A DNA stretch of 15,686 nt from Candidatus Saliniplasma halalkaliphilum (GCA_019594235.1 JAFDTG010000026.1:1-15686); one strand, 5' to 3'; shown: positions 6,547 through 13,953, counted from the stretch's first letter. A program made the numbers and translations. Notes: generated by a model not told the origin, from the letters alone.

Positions 6547-9243
6547 TTGGCAGAGAAAGATGAAGTATTGTCCGAACTCGAAAAGATGAGTCGTGAGCGT
6601 TTTCAAAGACTCTGTATTAGTATACTGGAGAATATGGATTTCGATATTACATCTGCTAGAAGCTTCGGTGGGGATATGGAGGCAGAGGGGGAGATTCATA
6701 AAGAAGGTAGGATCGATGATTATGTTATACGGATCACCAGATCCGGAGGTGACCCTAGTAAAGAGATCAAGGGACTAAAAAACGCTTTGGGATCGGGTGT
6801 TAAGGGACTTTATTTGACAACCATGGATACTTCAGATATCGACGAAGTTGAAAAGATAGAAGTTGTAGGTGGTGAAGAATTCAATGATCTTCTGAAGGAA
6901 TTCGACATGGTTCCAAGTATTGAAAGAGACAGCGGCAGTAGAACTTTAGCAAGCGCTACCGAGCAGGACCGGCTGCTGAAATGGGGTGACGAGTTTAAAG
7001 AGAAGGGTGATTACGAGAAGGCTTTAGAGTACTACGATAAGGCCATCAAGAATAAACCCGAGGATATCAAAGCTAGGAGTAAAAAGGCGGAAGCTCTGAT
7101 AGAGTCTAGGCAAATACTCGACGCCATCGAACTGTTAGATGATACGATAATCTCTATTACAGAAACTCCGAAACTGTGGTTTCTTCTCGGTAAAGCGTAT
7201 CACGAGATCGGAAAGTACGATAAAGAGATAGATGCCTACGAAACCGCACTCGAGTTCAACGAGGATCACGTTCTTTCCTGGAAAAATTTAGGGGCCGTTT
7301 TATTCGAAAAGGGTGAGTACGACGAGGCTATGCTCTGCTTCGATAGAGTACTGGAAGTGGAACCGAAGGATGAAGTCGCTTGGAACAATAAAGGTCTTTG
7401 TTTGATGAAGAAAGGAGAATTGAAACAGGCTCTTAACTATATCAACAGCGCATTATCCATATACCCAGAGTTCCAAGATGCTCTAATAAATAAGATCTTG
7501 ATATTTGAAAAAGAGGACAGGATCTCCAAGGCTATACAAACAGCGGATAAGCTCACGAGCTTATACCCGAAGAACGAAAGTTACCATTTCATCAAAGGAG
7601 CTTTTTTAGAGAAAGGGGGATACAGGGAAGAGGCTTTGAAATCCATTGAAAAGGCTTTAGAATTGAATCCAAACTATGAAGCTGCTTTGAATTTAAAAAA
7701 GAAGTTTGAAGATGTTGAAAGAGAAGAACCCATAAAAGAAAAAGTACCGGAACAGAAAAAGGTCAAAAAGGTAAAGAAAGAAAGGCCAAAAGAACAGAAA
7801 AAAGTAGAGAAAGCTGTTGAAAAGAAAGAAAAAGATATACAAAAGATTGAAAGAGAGAAAAAGGAGCTTAAAGAGAAACTGGACAAGGCAACTGATGAAC
7901 TTGAAAATATGAAAAAGACAAAAGGCGAACTCGAGGAAAAAGTGAAAAAAGTTGAGGGAAAAGTAGAGGATGAAAGCAAAGACGTAGTAGATAAATTGGA
8001 AGAGCAAGAGAACAAGATGGAAGAACTCCAGAAAGAAAAGGAGAAGTTCAAAGAGAGTTTAAAGAAAAGTAGAGAAGTCATCGATAAGTTGAAAGAAACA
8101 AAAGATGAACTCGAAAAAGAATTAGAGCGGATCAAGAAAGAAAAAGAGGAGGAAGTGGTCTGGAAAGAAAGCGAGGCTCGGAAAGAGGTTGAAGAAAAGG
8201 AAGAGAAGATCGATAAACTGAAAGATGAGAGAGAAGAGTTACTAGATGAACTTGAAAAACTGAGGGATGAAAAGAATACAAAGGAAGAGATAATGGAGGG
8301 GATGGCTCAGGTAAGGAGGGAAGAAGAACGTTTGAAATCGATGGTGACCTACAAAGAAGCTGAATTGATGTGGAAGATGGGGGAATATGACAAATTAACT
8401 GAAAATTTAGCTGATACCGAATCTTCAGAGTTATTAAACATACTTGGAGCATCATATTACAGAAAGGGAGATACTGAAGAGGCTGAGGAATTTTTCAGGA
8501 AGGCAGATGACATCATTTTTGGTAAGTTGAATTTAGAGGAAATATATTATCAAAACGAGCAGTACCGGAACAGCGTAAAAGTTTCAGAAGAGATCATAGA
8601 TGAAAAGGACAAAAATTGTGTTTACTGGGAAAAGAGAGGTGAAAGTCTTAGAAGAGGCGGTAAGATAGGGGAAGCTGTTTTGGCATATTTGAAAGCTGAA
8701 GAGTGTACAGAAGGGGAATTAACGGATTTCATAATGTCCGAAGCCAGGTGCAACGCAGGCACTGAAGGTGTGGAAAAGGGGATAGAAACACTTGAAAAGA
8801 TACCTGATGAAAAGCGAAACGAAGATATCTTCAACCTGCTCGGAGTTTTTAGATATAAAAATAGAGATTATCAAGATAGTATCAAATATTTTAGAAACGC
8901 TGTAAAGGAAGAAAGAGCGTTATATTATAACAATCTAGGATGTGCAGCGTTCAAGTTAGGTAGATATGGTGAGGCGCTTTCATCTTTTGAAAACGCTATA
9001 AACATCGAACCGGATCACAAGATCTACCTGAATAATCTAGGATACACTCAACTGCAGAGAAACTTGACCGACTCTGCTTATGATAACCTCAGCAGGGCCT
9101 GGGAATTATTCGAAGATGATCCCGTGACCCTTTACAACTTAGCTTTGGTAAAGAAGAAGAAGGGTGAAGATGATTGGAAAGATATGGTCGATAAAGCCGT
9201 TGAATTGAATCCCGATTTTACGGAGGCTAAGCAACTTCTTTGA
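6547..9243 (+). CDS. Large TPR / coiled-coil protein with degenerate Mrr-like nuclease domain
   Basis: This protein has about 898 residues. Residues ~1-122 fit the Mrr/REase-like fold: SRERFQRLCISILENMDFDI, then FGGDMEAEG, then DDYVIRITR, and GLYLTTMDTSDIDEVEKIEVVGGEEFNDLL. The usual catalytic Q/E-x-K is replaced by RIT, so cleavage activity is doubtful. Residues ~145-390 are tandem TPRs (for example GDYEKALEYYDKAIKNKPED, GEYDEAMLCFDRVLEVEPKD). Residues ~393-600 are a Lys/Glu-rich, almost uninterrupted coiled coil. Residues ~605-898 are more TPRs, including GRYGEALSSFENAINIEPDH. There is no signal peptide or membrane segment, so it is probably a cytoplasmic scaffold; partners are unknown. The TTG start is chosen because GGTGA (6537-6541) lies 5 bases upstream, the same spacing as in the M42 gene. 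GTG 6538 on a near-leaderless mRNA is the alternative. Confidence 0.8.
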   Translation: MAEKDEVLSELEKMSRERFQRLCISILENMDFDITSARSFGGDMEAEGEIHKEGRIDDYVIRITRSGGDPSKEIKGLKNALGSGVKGLYLTTMDTSDIDEVEKIEVVGGEEFNDLLKEFDMVPSIERDSGSRTLASATEQDRLLKWGDEFKEKGDYEKALEYYDKAIKNKPEDIKARSKKAEALIESRQILDAIELLDDTIISITETPKLWFLLGKAYHEIGKYDKEIDAYETALEFNEDHVLSWKNLGAVLFEKGEYDEAMLCFDRVLEVEPKDEVAWNNKGLCLMKKGELKQALNYINSALSIYPEFQDALINKILIFEKEDRISKAIQTADKLTSLYPKNESYHFIKGAFLEKGGYREEALKSIEKALELNPNYEAALNLKKKFEDVEREEPIKEKVPEQKKVKKVKKERPKEQKKVEKAVEKKEKDIQKIEREKKELKEKLDKATDELENMKKTKGELEEKVKKVEGKVEDESKDVVDKLEEQENKMEELQKEKEKFKESLKKSREVIDKLKETKDELEKELERIKKEKEEEVVWKESEARKEVEEKEEKIDKLKDEREELLDELEKLRDEKNTKEEIMEGMAQVRREEERLKSMVTYKEAELMWKMGEYDKLTENLADTESSELLNILGASYYRKGDTEEAEEFFRKADDIIFGKLNLEEIYYQNEQYRNSVKVSEEIIDEKDKNCVYWEKRGESLRRGGKIGEAVLAYLKAEECTEGELTDFIMSEARCNAGTEGVEKGIETLEKIPDEKRNEDIFNLLGVFRYKNRDYQDSIKYFRNAVKEERALYYNNLGCAAFKLGRYGEALSSFENAINIEPDHKIYLNNLGYTQLQRNLTDSAYDNLSRAWELFEDDPVTLYNLALVKKKKGEDDWKDMVDKAVELNPDFTEAKQLL

Positions 9244-9258
9244 AAAATGGGAAATTTA

Positions 9259-9266
9259 TTTATATG
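9259..9266 (+). promoter_or_regulatory. TATA-like element of a possible small RNA
   Basis: TTTATATG is centred ~27 bp before 9289, exactly where a long imperfect hairpin begins. No coding frame follows within 150 bases. Confidence 0.35.
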
Positions 9267-9288
9267 TGTGTCTTTTGTGGCTGTTTGA

Positions 9289-9388
9289 GCATTTAGAAGG
9301 TATCGAACCGAATCGCTAAAATTGATACATCTTTAAATGCATAACGATCACGATAATTTCCTCCTCCCTTTTTCTTATAAATCGTTAT
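9289..9388 (+). ncRNA. Possible structured small RNA
   Basis: Hairpin 1 pairs GCATTTA (9289-9295) with TAAATGC (9334-9340), AAG (9297-9299) with CTT (9331-9333) and GTATC (9300-9304) with GATAC (9324-9328): 15 base pairs, two small bulges and a 19-nt loop. Hairpin 2 starts at the very next base: ATAACGAT (9341-9348) with ATCGTTAT (9381-9388). Between its arms is TTTCCTCCTCCCTTTTTCTT, which contains an anti-SD-like CCTCCT and a T5 run that could be the terminator (~9369-9373). If transcription stops there, the RNA is ~85 nt and ends inside hairpin 2. The strand is inferred from the TATA box. The region could also be a leader of the decayed gene downstream. I recognise no known RNA family. Confidence 0.3.
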
Positions 9389-9443
9389 CCTAAAGTATTA
9401 TAATCCTTCTAGAATATACCCTCTCGCAGGAAGAGGGAATATT

Positions 9444-9710
9444 ATGTCCATTGAAAAGGGATGTGAAGTAGCAGTAGAATCAGGTATGGGAGTGAAACCA
9501 AACGATAAAGCCGTTATCGTGGCAGATCAAGACAGCGAAAGTCGGTAAGTACAAGTGGATAGCTACAACGGGGATCCGAACCAAAACATGACATTGGATG
9601 GATGGACATTTACACAGCACATAGATATGGTCATGCAGAATTGTGATGTGTGGATAGACGGGAAGAAATTGATGGAGAACGGTAAATATCTAGAACAGAA
9701 TTTGCAATAA
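9444..9710 (+). pseudogene. Decayed, internally deleted M29-type aminopeptidase
   Basis: One frame reads from ATG 9444 to TAA 9708-9710 with a single in-frame TAA at 9546-9548. Before the stop it reads MSIEKGCEVAVESGMGVKPN and DKAVIVADQDSES, like the N-terminus of archaeal leucyl aminopeptidases of family M29 (VKPGEKVLIVTD). After the stop it reads GWTFTQHIDMVMQNCDVWID and GKKLMENGKYL, like the C-terminus of the same family (HLDxVM..TVYVDGKxIMENG). Intact members have roughly 320-400 residues; here about 88 codons remain, so some 250-300 central residues, including the metal-binding centre, are gone. No alternative function is apparent. The family call is from pattern memory and moderately sure; decay is seen directly (stop, size). 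Confidence 0.6.
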
Positions 9711-9737
9711 AGAGATCAAAATCATCTAATATTTTTG

Positions 9738-10769
9738 TTATACAACTTCCTGCGAATACTCAGAAACCTTCACGAGTTCTGTTTGTTCTTTTATATATGA
9801 ATTTACTTTTAAACGTTCCCAACTCCCACCCATTATTTTAGGAGAATAATTATCTTCCCAATACAAATATAATCTACAGGTTATATTTTGATTCGAAGAG
9901 TAATAGATATTTACGAAGTATTCTCCATCTTCTTTCAAAATTTTGTCATCGGGAAATCGCCATCTACCATCATAACCGGAGAACATTTTAGCTTCTTCTG
10001 AATATTCTAGATGGAGCTTGGTAGAACTCGTATTGATCTTGATGTACTCACTTTCTTTATAAGGTTCTACACTGCATTGTCCTTCAATAATTTTAAAATT
10101 CTCAACTGGGAAATATTCTCCTTCTCTACTTTTCAAATTCGGAACCCTCAATACGATATTGCTTGTCTGATTCTGTTCTAATTTTAATGTGAATTTTTGA
10201 TTTGCGTTCGGTGTAGAGATATATTCAAAAGGAACATAAATTGACGTTATAAAGACAATAAGAATTACTATCATCACCCCTACATTCTTTAAAATTGCTT
10301 TTCTATCCACCCCTGAATGATATTCCTTGATCGTGATTAGAATATAATATATCATCAAGAGTAAGAGGGGATATAAAAGGAAACATAACAACATGATTGA
10401 AAATGTATATGCAGCTGTCAGAACTATTATGATAGTTGCAACGATTATATACTTAAAATTATTCGAAATAGGTTCATTAGAATCAAAATTTTGAACTGCT
10501 AGAATACAGGTATATGTAACTATGACTAGATAGGGGATTATTAGAAATAGGAGTAAAACGTTAAATGGGTCCTGTCTAGTAAACTCATATCTTGTCCAGT
10601 AGATGTAAAGGCCAGTAAATGAAATAGGTATGATGGTAGCAGCTATGAAGCTTAAAATAGATTTTCTACGATTCTTGTTATATGAATCTATACCAACCTT
10701 TAGAAAAAGTATAAGAGATAATGTGAATAAAGTCCAGAAAGTCCAGAAACAATATCGGTGTATCGTCAT
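9738..10769 (-). CDS. Orphan membrane protein, six TM segments plus C-terminal outer domain
   Basis: This is a 343-residue protein that I do not recognise. The N-terminal ~190 residues are very hydrophobic with about six membrane segments (near residues 5-24, 36-56, 66-92, 105-125, 126-147, 163-184). The last ~155 residues are soluble, rich in Tyr, Asn, Ser and Glu (KFTLKLEQNQTSNIVLRVPN, WRFPDDKILKEDGEYFVNIY) and read as beta-strands, probably outside the cell. The gene is visibly richer in A and T than its neighbours. The frame is open into the tRNA upstream, but ATG 10769 is chosen because a start at 10862 would translate the tRNA-Gly, and a GAGGA lies 7 bases before 10769. It begins 18 nt after the tRNA 3' end with no room for its own promoter. 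Recent acquisition at a tRNA site is possible. Confidence 0.7.
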   Translation of the reverse strand: MTIHRYCFWTFWTLFTLSLILFLKVGIDSYNKNRRKSILSFIAATIIPISFTGLYIYWTRYEFTRQDPFNVLLLFLIIPYLVIVTYTCILAVQNFDSNEPISNNFKYIIVATIIIVLTAAYTFSIMLLCFLLYPLLLLMIYYILITIKEYHSGVDRKAILKNVGVMIVILIVFITSIYVPFEYISTPNANQKFTLKLEQNQTSNIVLRVPNLKSREGEYFPVENFKIIEGQCSVEPYKESEYIKINTSSTKLHLEYSEEAKMFSGYDGRWRFPDDKILKEDGEYFVNIYYSSNQNITCRLYLYWEDNYSPKIMGGSWERLKVNSYIKEQTELVKVSEYSQEVV

Positions 10770-10787
10770 TTTCCAATCCTCGATATA

Positions 10788-10860
10788 TGCGGCTGCCGGG
10801 ATTTGAACCCGGGATGCAAGCTTGGGAAGCTTGAGTCTTAGCCAACTAGACCACAGCCGC
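10788..10860 (-). tRNA. tRNA-Gly (anticodon CCC)
   Basis: This is a 73-nt cloverleaf on the minus strand. The acceptor arm is GCGGCTG / CAGCCGC with discriminator A (base 10788). The D arm is GTCT...AGAC with loop AGTTGGCTA. The anticodon arm is CAAGC-TTCCCAA-GCTTG with anticodon CCC at 10824-10826. The variable loop is CATC. The T arm is CCGGG-TTCAAAT-CCCGG. All stems are fully paired, no intron is present and CCA is not encoded, as usual in archaea. It reads GGG codons. The sequence 5' of it is one copy of the 29-bp inverted repeat. Confidence 0.95.
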
Positions 10861-10864
10861 ACAA

Positions 10865-10893
10865 AGGGGGAGACCCCTGTTTTTCAAGTGGAA
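10865..10893 (-). repeat. 29-bp inverted repeat, copy 1 (before tRNA-Gly)
   Basis: Read on the minus strand this copy is identical, base for base, to 13925-13953 on the plus strand: TTCCACTTGAAAAACAG followed by GGGTCTCCCCCT. It begins 14 nt after the stop of the two-TM gene and ends 4 nt before the tRNA 5' end. It contains a G/C hairpin (AGGGG-TCTC-CCCCT). Confidence 0.9.
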
Positions 10894-10907
10894 TCAACGA
10901 AGGGGTG

Positions 10908-11291
10908 TCATCTATTGATATTGTATTGTTCTTCCTTCTCGATGACTTTATCTTCGTAATCAGAACCCAAGTGTAAAGCCAAGGTTTCGATTCTAGCGAT
11001 ATTTTTGATGAATTTACTTTTACTCTCAGTATCCATAAGTTCCTTGAATTCCTGTATCTTGAGATGAAGATCTACCAGGTACCAGGAGAATGCAAATGTC
11101 AAAAAAGCACCTAATACAAAAAGCCAGTAGATCCAGTTACCCATCACATCGGCCATGGACAATAGAGCCTCGGGAGCGTAATCAGATAGGACTACACTGA
11201 ACAGTCCTAAGATGAATAAATATGTCCCGAGTATCAAAACGATTATCGATAATATTATTTGATTATCCCTTAATTTCTTTTTAATTTTCAT
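10908..11291 (-). CDS. Small two-TM protein of unknown function
   Basis: This is a 127-residue protein. Two hydrophobic helices, residues ~11-35 (IILSIIVLILGTYLFILGLF) and ~52-75 (NWIYWLFVLGAFLTFAFSWY), are linked by a short loop. An ~50-residue helical, charged cytoplasmic tail follows (KIQEFKELMDTESKSKFIKN; ARIETLALHLGSDYEDKV). The layout recalls small archaeal proteins of the DUF3198 kind, seen in Thermoplasmata, but this is a weak memory match. It lies 44 nt after lpdA on the same strand and has an AT-rich TATA-like element (~11311-11319) ~24 bp before its ATG, so it may have its own leaderless transcript. Function unknown; co-occurrence with lpdA alone does not imply a link. Confidence 0.7.
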   Translation of the reverse strand: MKIKKKLRDNQIILSIIVLILGTYLFILGLFSVVLSDYAPEALLSMADVMGNWIYWLFVLGAFLTFAFSWYLVDLHLKIQEFKELMDTESKSKFIKNIARIETLALHLGSDYEDKVIEKEEQYNINR

Positions 11292-11335
11292 ATTATCCCT
11301 GAAACCTGAATATTTTACTTAAATGTTATCATTTA

Positions 11336-12715
11336 TTAGTGATTATGTGAATGTAGGTTGTAGAATGCTCGTTCAACAACTTCACTCAAAGCAGGATGTA
11401 TATGCATTCCTCTGAATATAGGATGAGCAGTCTGATCTTGAGTGTACATAAGGTTGATGATCTCTTGGATCAAAGTCGATGCTTGTGGTCCGACTATATG
11501 AACACCTAATATACGATAGGTACCCTTTTCAACGATCACTTTGATAAAATAATCCTCGGCCATCATAGCCATGCCTTTTCCAGTATCACTGTAGGGGTAA
11601 TAACCAACTAAGATGTCATGTTCCTTATCTGCCTCTTCTTCAACCATCCCTACGGATGCTACTTCTGGATAAGTGAATAGAGCATGTGGTACTGCATGGT
11701 AATCCATCTCTCTTTCTCTTTCGGTAAAAGCGTTGTAATAAACTATTTCAGATTCTTTATTAGCTACGTGTTTGAACATATATTTCCCAGTAGCATCACC
11801 GATAGCCCATATATTTTCTTTAGAAGTCTCCATCTTTTTATTAACTTTGATCCAACCTTTATCATCCGTTTCAATTCCACTCCTTTCAGGTTTCAAGTAT
11901 TCCGAAGTTGATTTCCTACCTGCTGCAAGAAGTATACCATCACACTTGAACCCTTTACGTTCTCCATTTTCATCTTCAGCAATAGCTAATTTCACATTAC
12001 CTTTCTTTTTAACTTCAACTACTTCATGATCAGTACGTATTTTCATATGTTTAGATAGTTTCTTTTTTAGTACATCCGATATTTCTGGTTCCTCTCCAGG
12101 AACAAATTGTTCCCTCTTACCTAATATCGTAACATCGGACCCCATCATAGATAAGAAGAATCCAAATTCAGCACCTATATATCCTCCACCTATAACTACT
12201 ACTCTTTTTGGTAGTTCAGTTAAATGTAATAAGCCTTCACTGGTAAAATATCCACTTTCTTCTAGACCTTTGATCGGAGGTACTAAAGGTTCAGATCCAG
12301 AACATATGAGTATTTTATCTCCCTTAATCTTTTCTTCACCCACTTTTAAAGTATAATCATCTATGAATTTTCCAGTGGTATGATAAAAGTCTAAATTTTC
12401 AGATTGTTTTAAACTATTACCGATATTTTTACTCTGTTCATCAATATGATCTCTCATCCTTTTCATAATCTTTTTGAAATCTATATTTTTTATATCAACA
12501 TCAATTCCAAACTTAGAGGATTCTTTTATATGACTTACTAACTCAGCTGGATAAAGTATCATCTTAGATGGTATACAACCTCTAGTTAAACAGATACCAC
12601 CAGGTGCATCCTTCTCTACGATGGCCACGGAAAGAGTATCATCCCTGGATAATGCCTGGGTGACAACACTAGTAACTGAACCACTCCCTATAGCGATAAT
12701 ATCATATTCTTTCAT
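11336..12715 (-). CDS. lpdA: Dihydrolipoamide dehydrogenase (L protein type)
   Basis: This is a 459-residue FAD/NAD-dependent disulfide oxidoreductase, normal in length. The N-terminal FAD site is AIGSGSVTS (residues 8-16), with Thr where many relatives have Gly or Ala. E34 ends the second strand of the fold. The redox pair is C42/C47 in GGICLTRGCIPSK. The NAD-binding site is VVVIGGGYIGAEFGFFLSMM, then the second FAD motif IWAIGDATGKYMF. The C-terminal H440/E445 dyad in MHIHPALSEVVERAF completes the lipoamide-type active site. It reoxidises dihydrolipoyl groups, here most likely of the glycine cleavage H protein since gcvT is divergent next door. 2-oxoacid dehydrogenase use or another disulfide substrate is possible. 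A TATA-like box ~25 bp upstream and the lack of a ribosome binding site suggest a leaderless mRNA. Confidence 0.85.
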   Translation of the reverse strand: MKEYDIIAIGSGSVTSVVTQALSRDDTLSVAIVEKDAPGGICLTRGCIPSKMILYPAELVSHIKESSKFGIDVDIKNIDFKKIMKRMRDHIDEQSKNIGNSLKQSENLDFYHTTGKFIDDYTLKVGEEKIKGDKILICSGSEPLVPPIKGLEESGYFTSEGLLHLTELPKRVVVIGGGYIGAEFGFFLSMMGSDVTILGKREQFVPGEEPEISDVLKKKLSKHMKIRTDHEVVEVKKKGNVKLAIAEDENGERKGFKCDGILLAAGRKSTSEYLKPERSGIETDDKGWIKVNKKMETSKENIWAIGDATGKYMFKHVANKESEIVYYNAFTEREREMDYHAVPHALFTYPEVASVGMVEEEADKEHDILVGYYPYSDTGKGMAMMAEDYFIKVIVEKGTYRILGVHIVGPQASTLIQEIINLMYTQDQTAHPIFRGMHIHPALSEVVERAFYNLHSHNH

Positions 12716-12735
12716 ATCTATCTTAATAGATTTTT

Positions 12736-12744
12736 TATTATTTA
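12736..12744 (-). promoter_or_regulatory. TATA box of lpdA
   Basis: The minus strand reads CTAAATAAT, centred ~25 bp upstream of the lpdA ATG. No SD-like sequence lies in between, as in a leaderless transcript. Confidence 0.45.
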
Positions 12745-12771
12745 GTACCTTTTCCTAAAAATAGAATAAAA

Positions 12772-12780
12772 ACTTTAAAC
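12772..12780 (+). promoter_or_regulatory. TATA box of gcvT
   Basis: ACTTTAAAC is centred ~25 bp upstream of the gcvT ATG (12801), with the A-rich AATAAAA before it as a candidate BRE. No ribosome binding site is present, so the mRNA is probably leaderless. It lies ~30 bp from the divergent lpdA TATA box. Confidence 0.5.
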
Positions 12781-12800
12781 CATACACTTATACCACTATC

Positions 12801-13910
12801 ATGAAAGAAACAGCATTATGCAAACTTCACGAGGAAGCAGGAGCAAAGATGACGAGCTTTGCCGGTTATAAAATGCCTTTAAAATTTACGAGTATAACTA
12901 AAGAGCACATGGCGGTCAGAAAGAAGGCAGGTATCTTTGATGTTTCACATATGGGAGAGATATTGATCAAAGGAGACGGGGCTATCGAATTTATCAGTAA
13001 ATATTTGACTCAAAATATAACAGATTCAGAGGTCAATGAAGTCAAATATGCTCATCTATTGAACGATGAAGGCGGAATATTGGACGATACTTTAGTAGCT
13101 AAACTCACAGAAGATTCTTGTTACATAGTTCCAAACGCTGGTAACAATAAAAGGATGTATAAATGGTTAGCTTCTCAAGGTGGAGAAGAGTATCTTACAG
13201 ATATAACCTACGATACGGTTATGTTAGCACTCCAAGGTCCGGAAGCTCAAAGGATACTATCTAAAGTTTGTGACGAAGATATCTCGGATGTAGAATTTTT
13301 CAGGTCTAAACCGGTGAATATCAATAAGAAAGTCATGGAGGTATTTAACGAGGATTGGCCAATGTTAAACAAACCTCTAGTCCAAAGAAGTGGTTATACC
13401 GGTGAAGATGGTTTTGAGATAGTATTACCCGAAAAGGCAGGTAAGGTCCTTTGGGAACAGATATTATCTGTTGAGGACCCACCTTTAAGGTGTGGTCTAG
13501 GTGCTAGAGATACCTTAAGATTAGAATTTGGTTTCTTACTTTCTGGTCAAGATTTCGATGAATCTAGGACCACTGTTGAAACTGGATGGGGACAACATGC
13601 GGTAGATTGGGAACACGATTTCTTCGGAAAGGAAGCTCTTGAAGAAATCAAAGGTACTGATCATCAGATGCTGAAAGGTATGGTGATGAAAGAAAAAGGA
13701 ATACCTAGGAACGGTTATGATATCTACGATGATGATGATAAAATAGGAAAAGTAACTAGCGGTACTCGCTCACCGGTATTGAAAAAAGGTATAGCTTTAG
13801 GATATTTGGATAGCGGGTATCATGAAGAAGGAACGGAAGTTCATATAGAGATAAGAGGAGAAAAGAAAAAAGCAGAAGTTAAAAATCCTCCTTTCATCTC
13901 TAAGGAGTAG
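12801..13910 (+). CDS. gcvT: Glycine cleavage system T protein (aminomethyltransferase)
   Basis: This is a 369-residue protein, full length for the family. It opens with LHEEAGAKMTSFAGYKMPL and carries GIFDVSHMGEI (residues 44-54), LNDEGGILDDT (87-97) with the catalytic aspartate at D95/D96, LQGPEAQRIL, RSGYTGEDGFEIVLP, GLGARDTLRLEFGFLLSGQD and, in the C-terminal barrel, KVTSGTRSPVLKKGIALGYLD. It transfers the methylene of the H-protein-bound aminomethyl group to tetrahydrofolate (or the archaeal tetrahydropterin), releasing ammonia. It acts with L protein (lpdA, divergent at 12715), but the H and P proteins are not in the window. The stop is followed 14 nt later by copy 2 of the 29-bp inverted repeat. 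Confidence 0.95.
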   Translation: MKETALCKLHEEAGAKMTSFAGYKMPLKFTSITKEHMAVRKKAGIFDVSHMGEILIKGDGAIEFISKYLTQNITDSEVNEVKYAHLLNDEGGILDDTLVAKLTEDSCYIVPNAGNNKRMYKWLASQGGEEYLTDITYDTVMLALQGPEAQRILSKVCDEDISDVEFFRSKPVNINKKVMEVFNEDWPMLNKPLVQRSGYTGEDGFEIVLPEKAGKVLWEQILSVEDPPLRCGLGARDTLRLEFGFLLSGQDFDESRTTVETGWGQHAVDWEHDFFGKEALEEIKGTDHQMLKGMVMKEKGIPRNGYDIYDDDDKIGKVTSGTRSPVLKKGIALGYLDSGYHEEGTEVHIEIRGEKKKAEVKNPPFISKE

Positions 13911-13924
13911 GTGGTCTCCCAAGT

Positions 13925-13953
13925 TTCCACTTGAAAAACAGGGGTCTCCCCCT
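13925..13953 (+). repeat. 29-bp inverted repeat, copy 2 (before the M42 gene)
   Basis: This is the exact reverse complement of 10865-10893. It begins 14 nt after the gcvT stop and ends 6 nt before the GGTGA of the M42 gene. With the next two bases it forms a 7-bp hairpin ACAGGGG-TCTC-CCCCTGT (13938-13955). Just before it lies a smaller stem CAAGT-TTCC-ACTTG (13920-13933), and the bases GGTCTCCC occur twice (13913-13920, 13943-13950). Confidence 0.9.

Larger units (their letters stand above)
9244..9443. other. Intergenic stretch without a gene; TATA box and several inverted repeats
   Basis: There is no open frame of note. From left to right it holds a TATA-like element (9259-9266), a hairpin (9289-9340), a second inverted repeat (9341-9388) with a pyrimidine tract in its loop, and a 6-bp stem CCCTCT / AGAGGG (9419-9424 and 9432-9437, 7-nt loop) directly before the remnant at 9444. 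The last stem would sequester the purine-rich sequence that could serve as a ribosome binding site. Confidence 0.55.

Noticed and set aside
7674..8455. Long minus-strand frames rich in Ser, Phe and Leu
   Set aside because: They are antisense shadows of the Lys/Glu-rich coiled-coil codons (AAA, GAA, GAG) of the TPR protein. Their composition is not protein-like.
9546..9548. Recoding (readthrough) of the in-frame stop
   Set aside because: It is TAA, not the TGA used for selenocysteine or the TAG used for pyrrolysine, and the flanking segments lack the central part of the family. Decay is the simpler reading.
10770..10862. N-terminal extension of the membrane protein through the tRNA gene
   Set aside because: The frame is open, but the extra 31 residues are a translation of the tRNA-Gly. 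ATG 10769 with a nearby GAGGA is the sensible start.
10865..13953. Transposon with the 29-bp repeats as terminal inverted repeats
   Set aside because: The block encodes no transposase or integrase, only metabolic genes and a small membrane protein, and no target-site duplication is visible next to the repeats.
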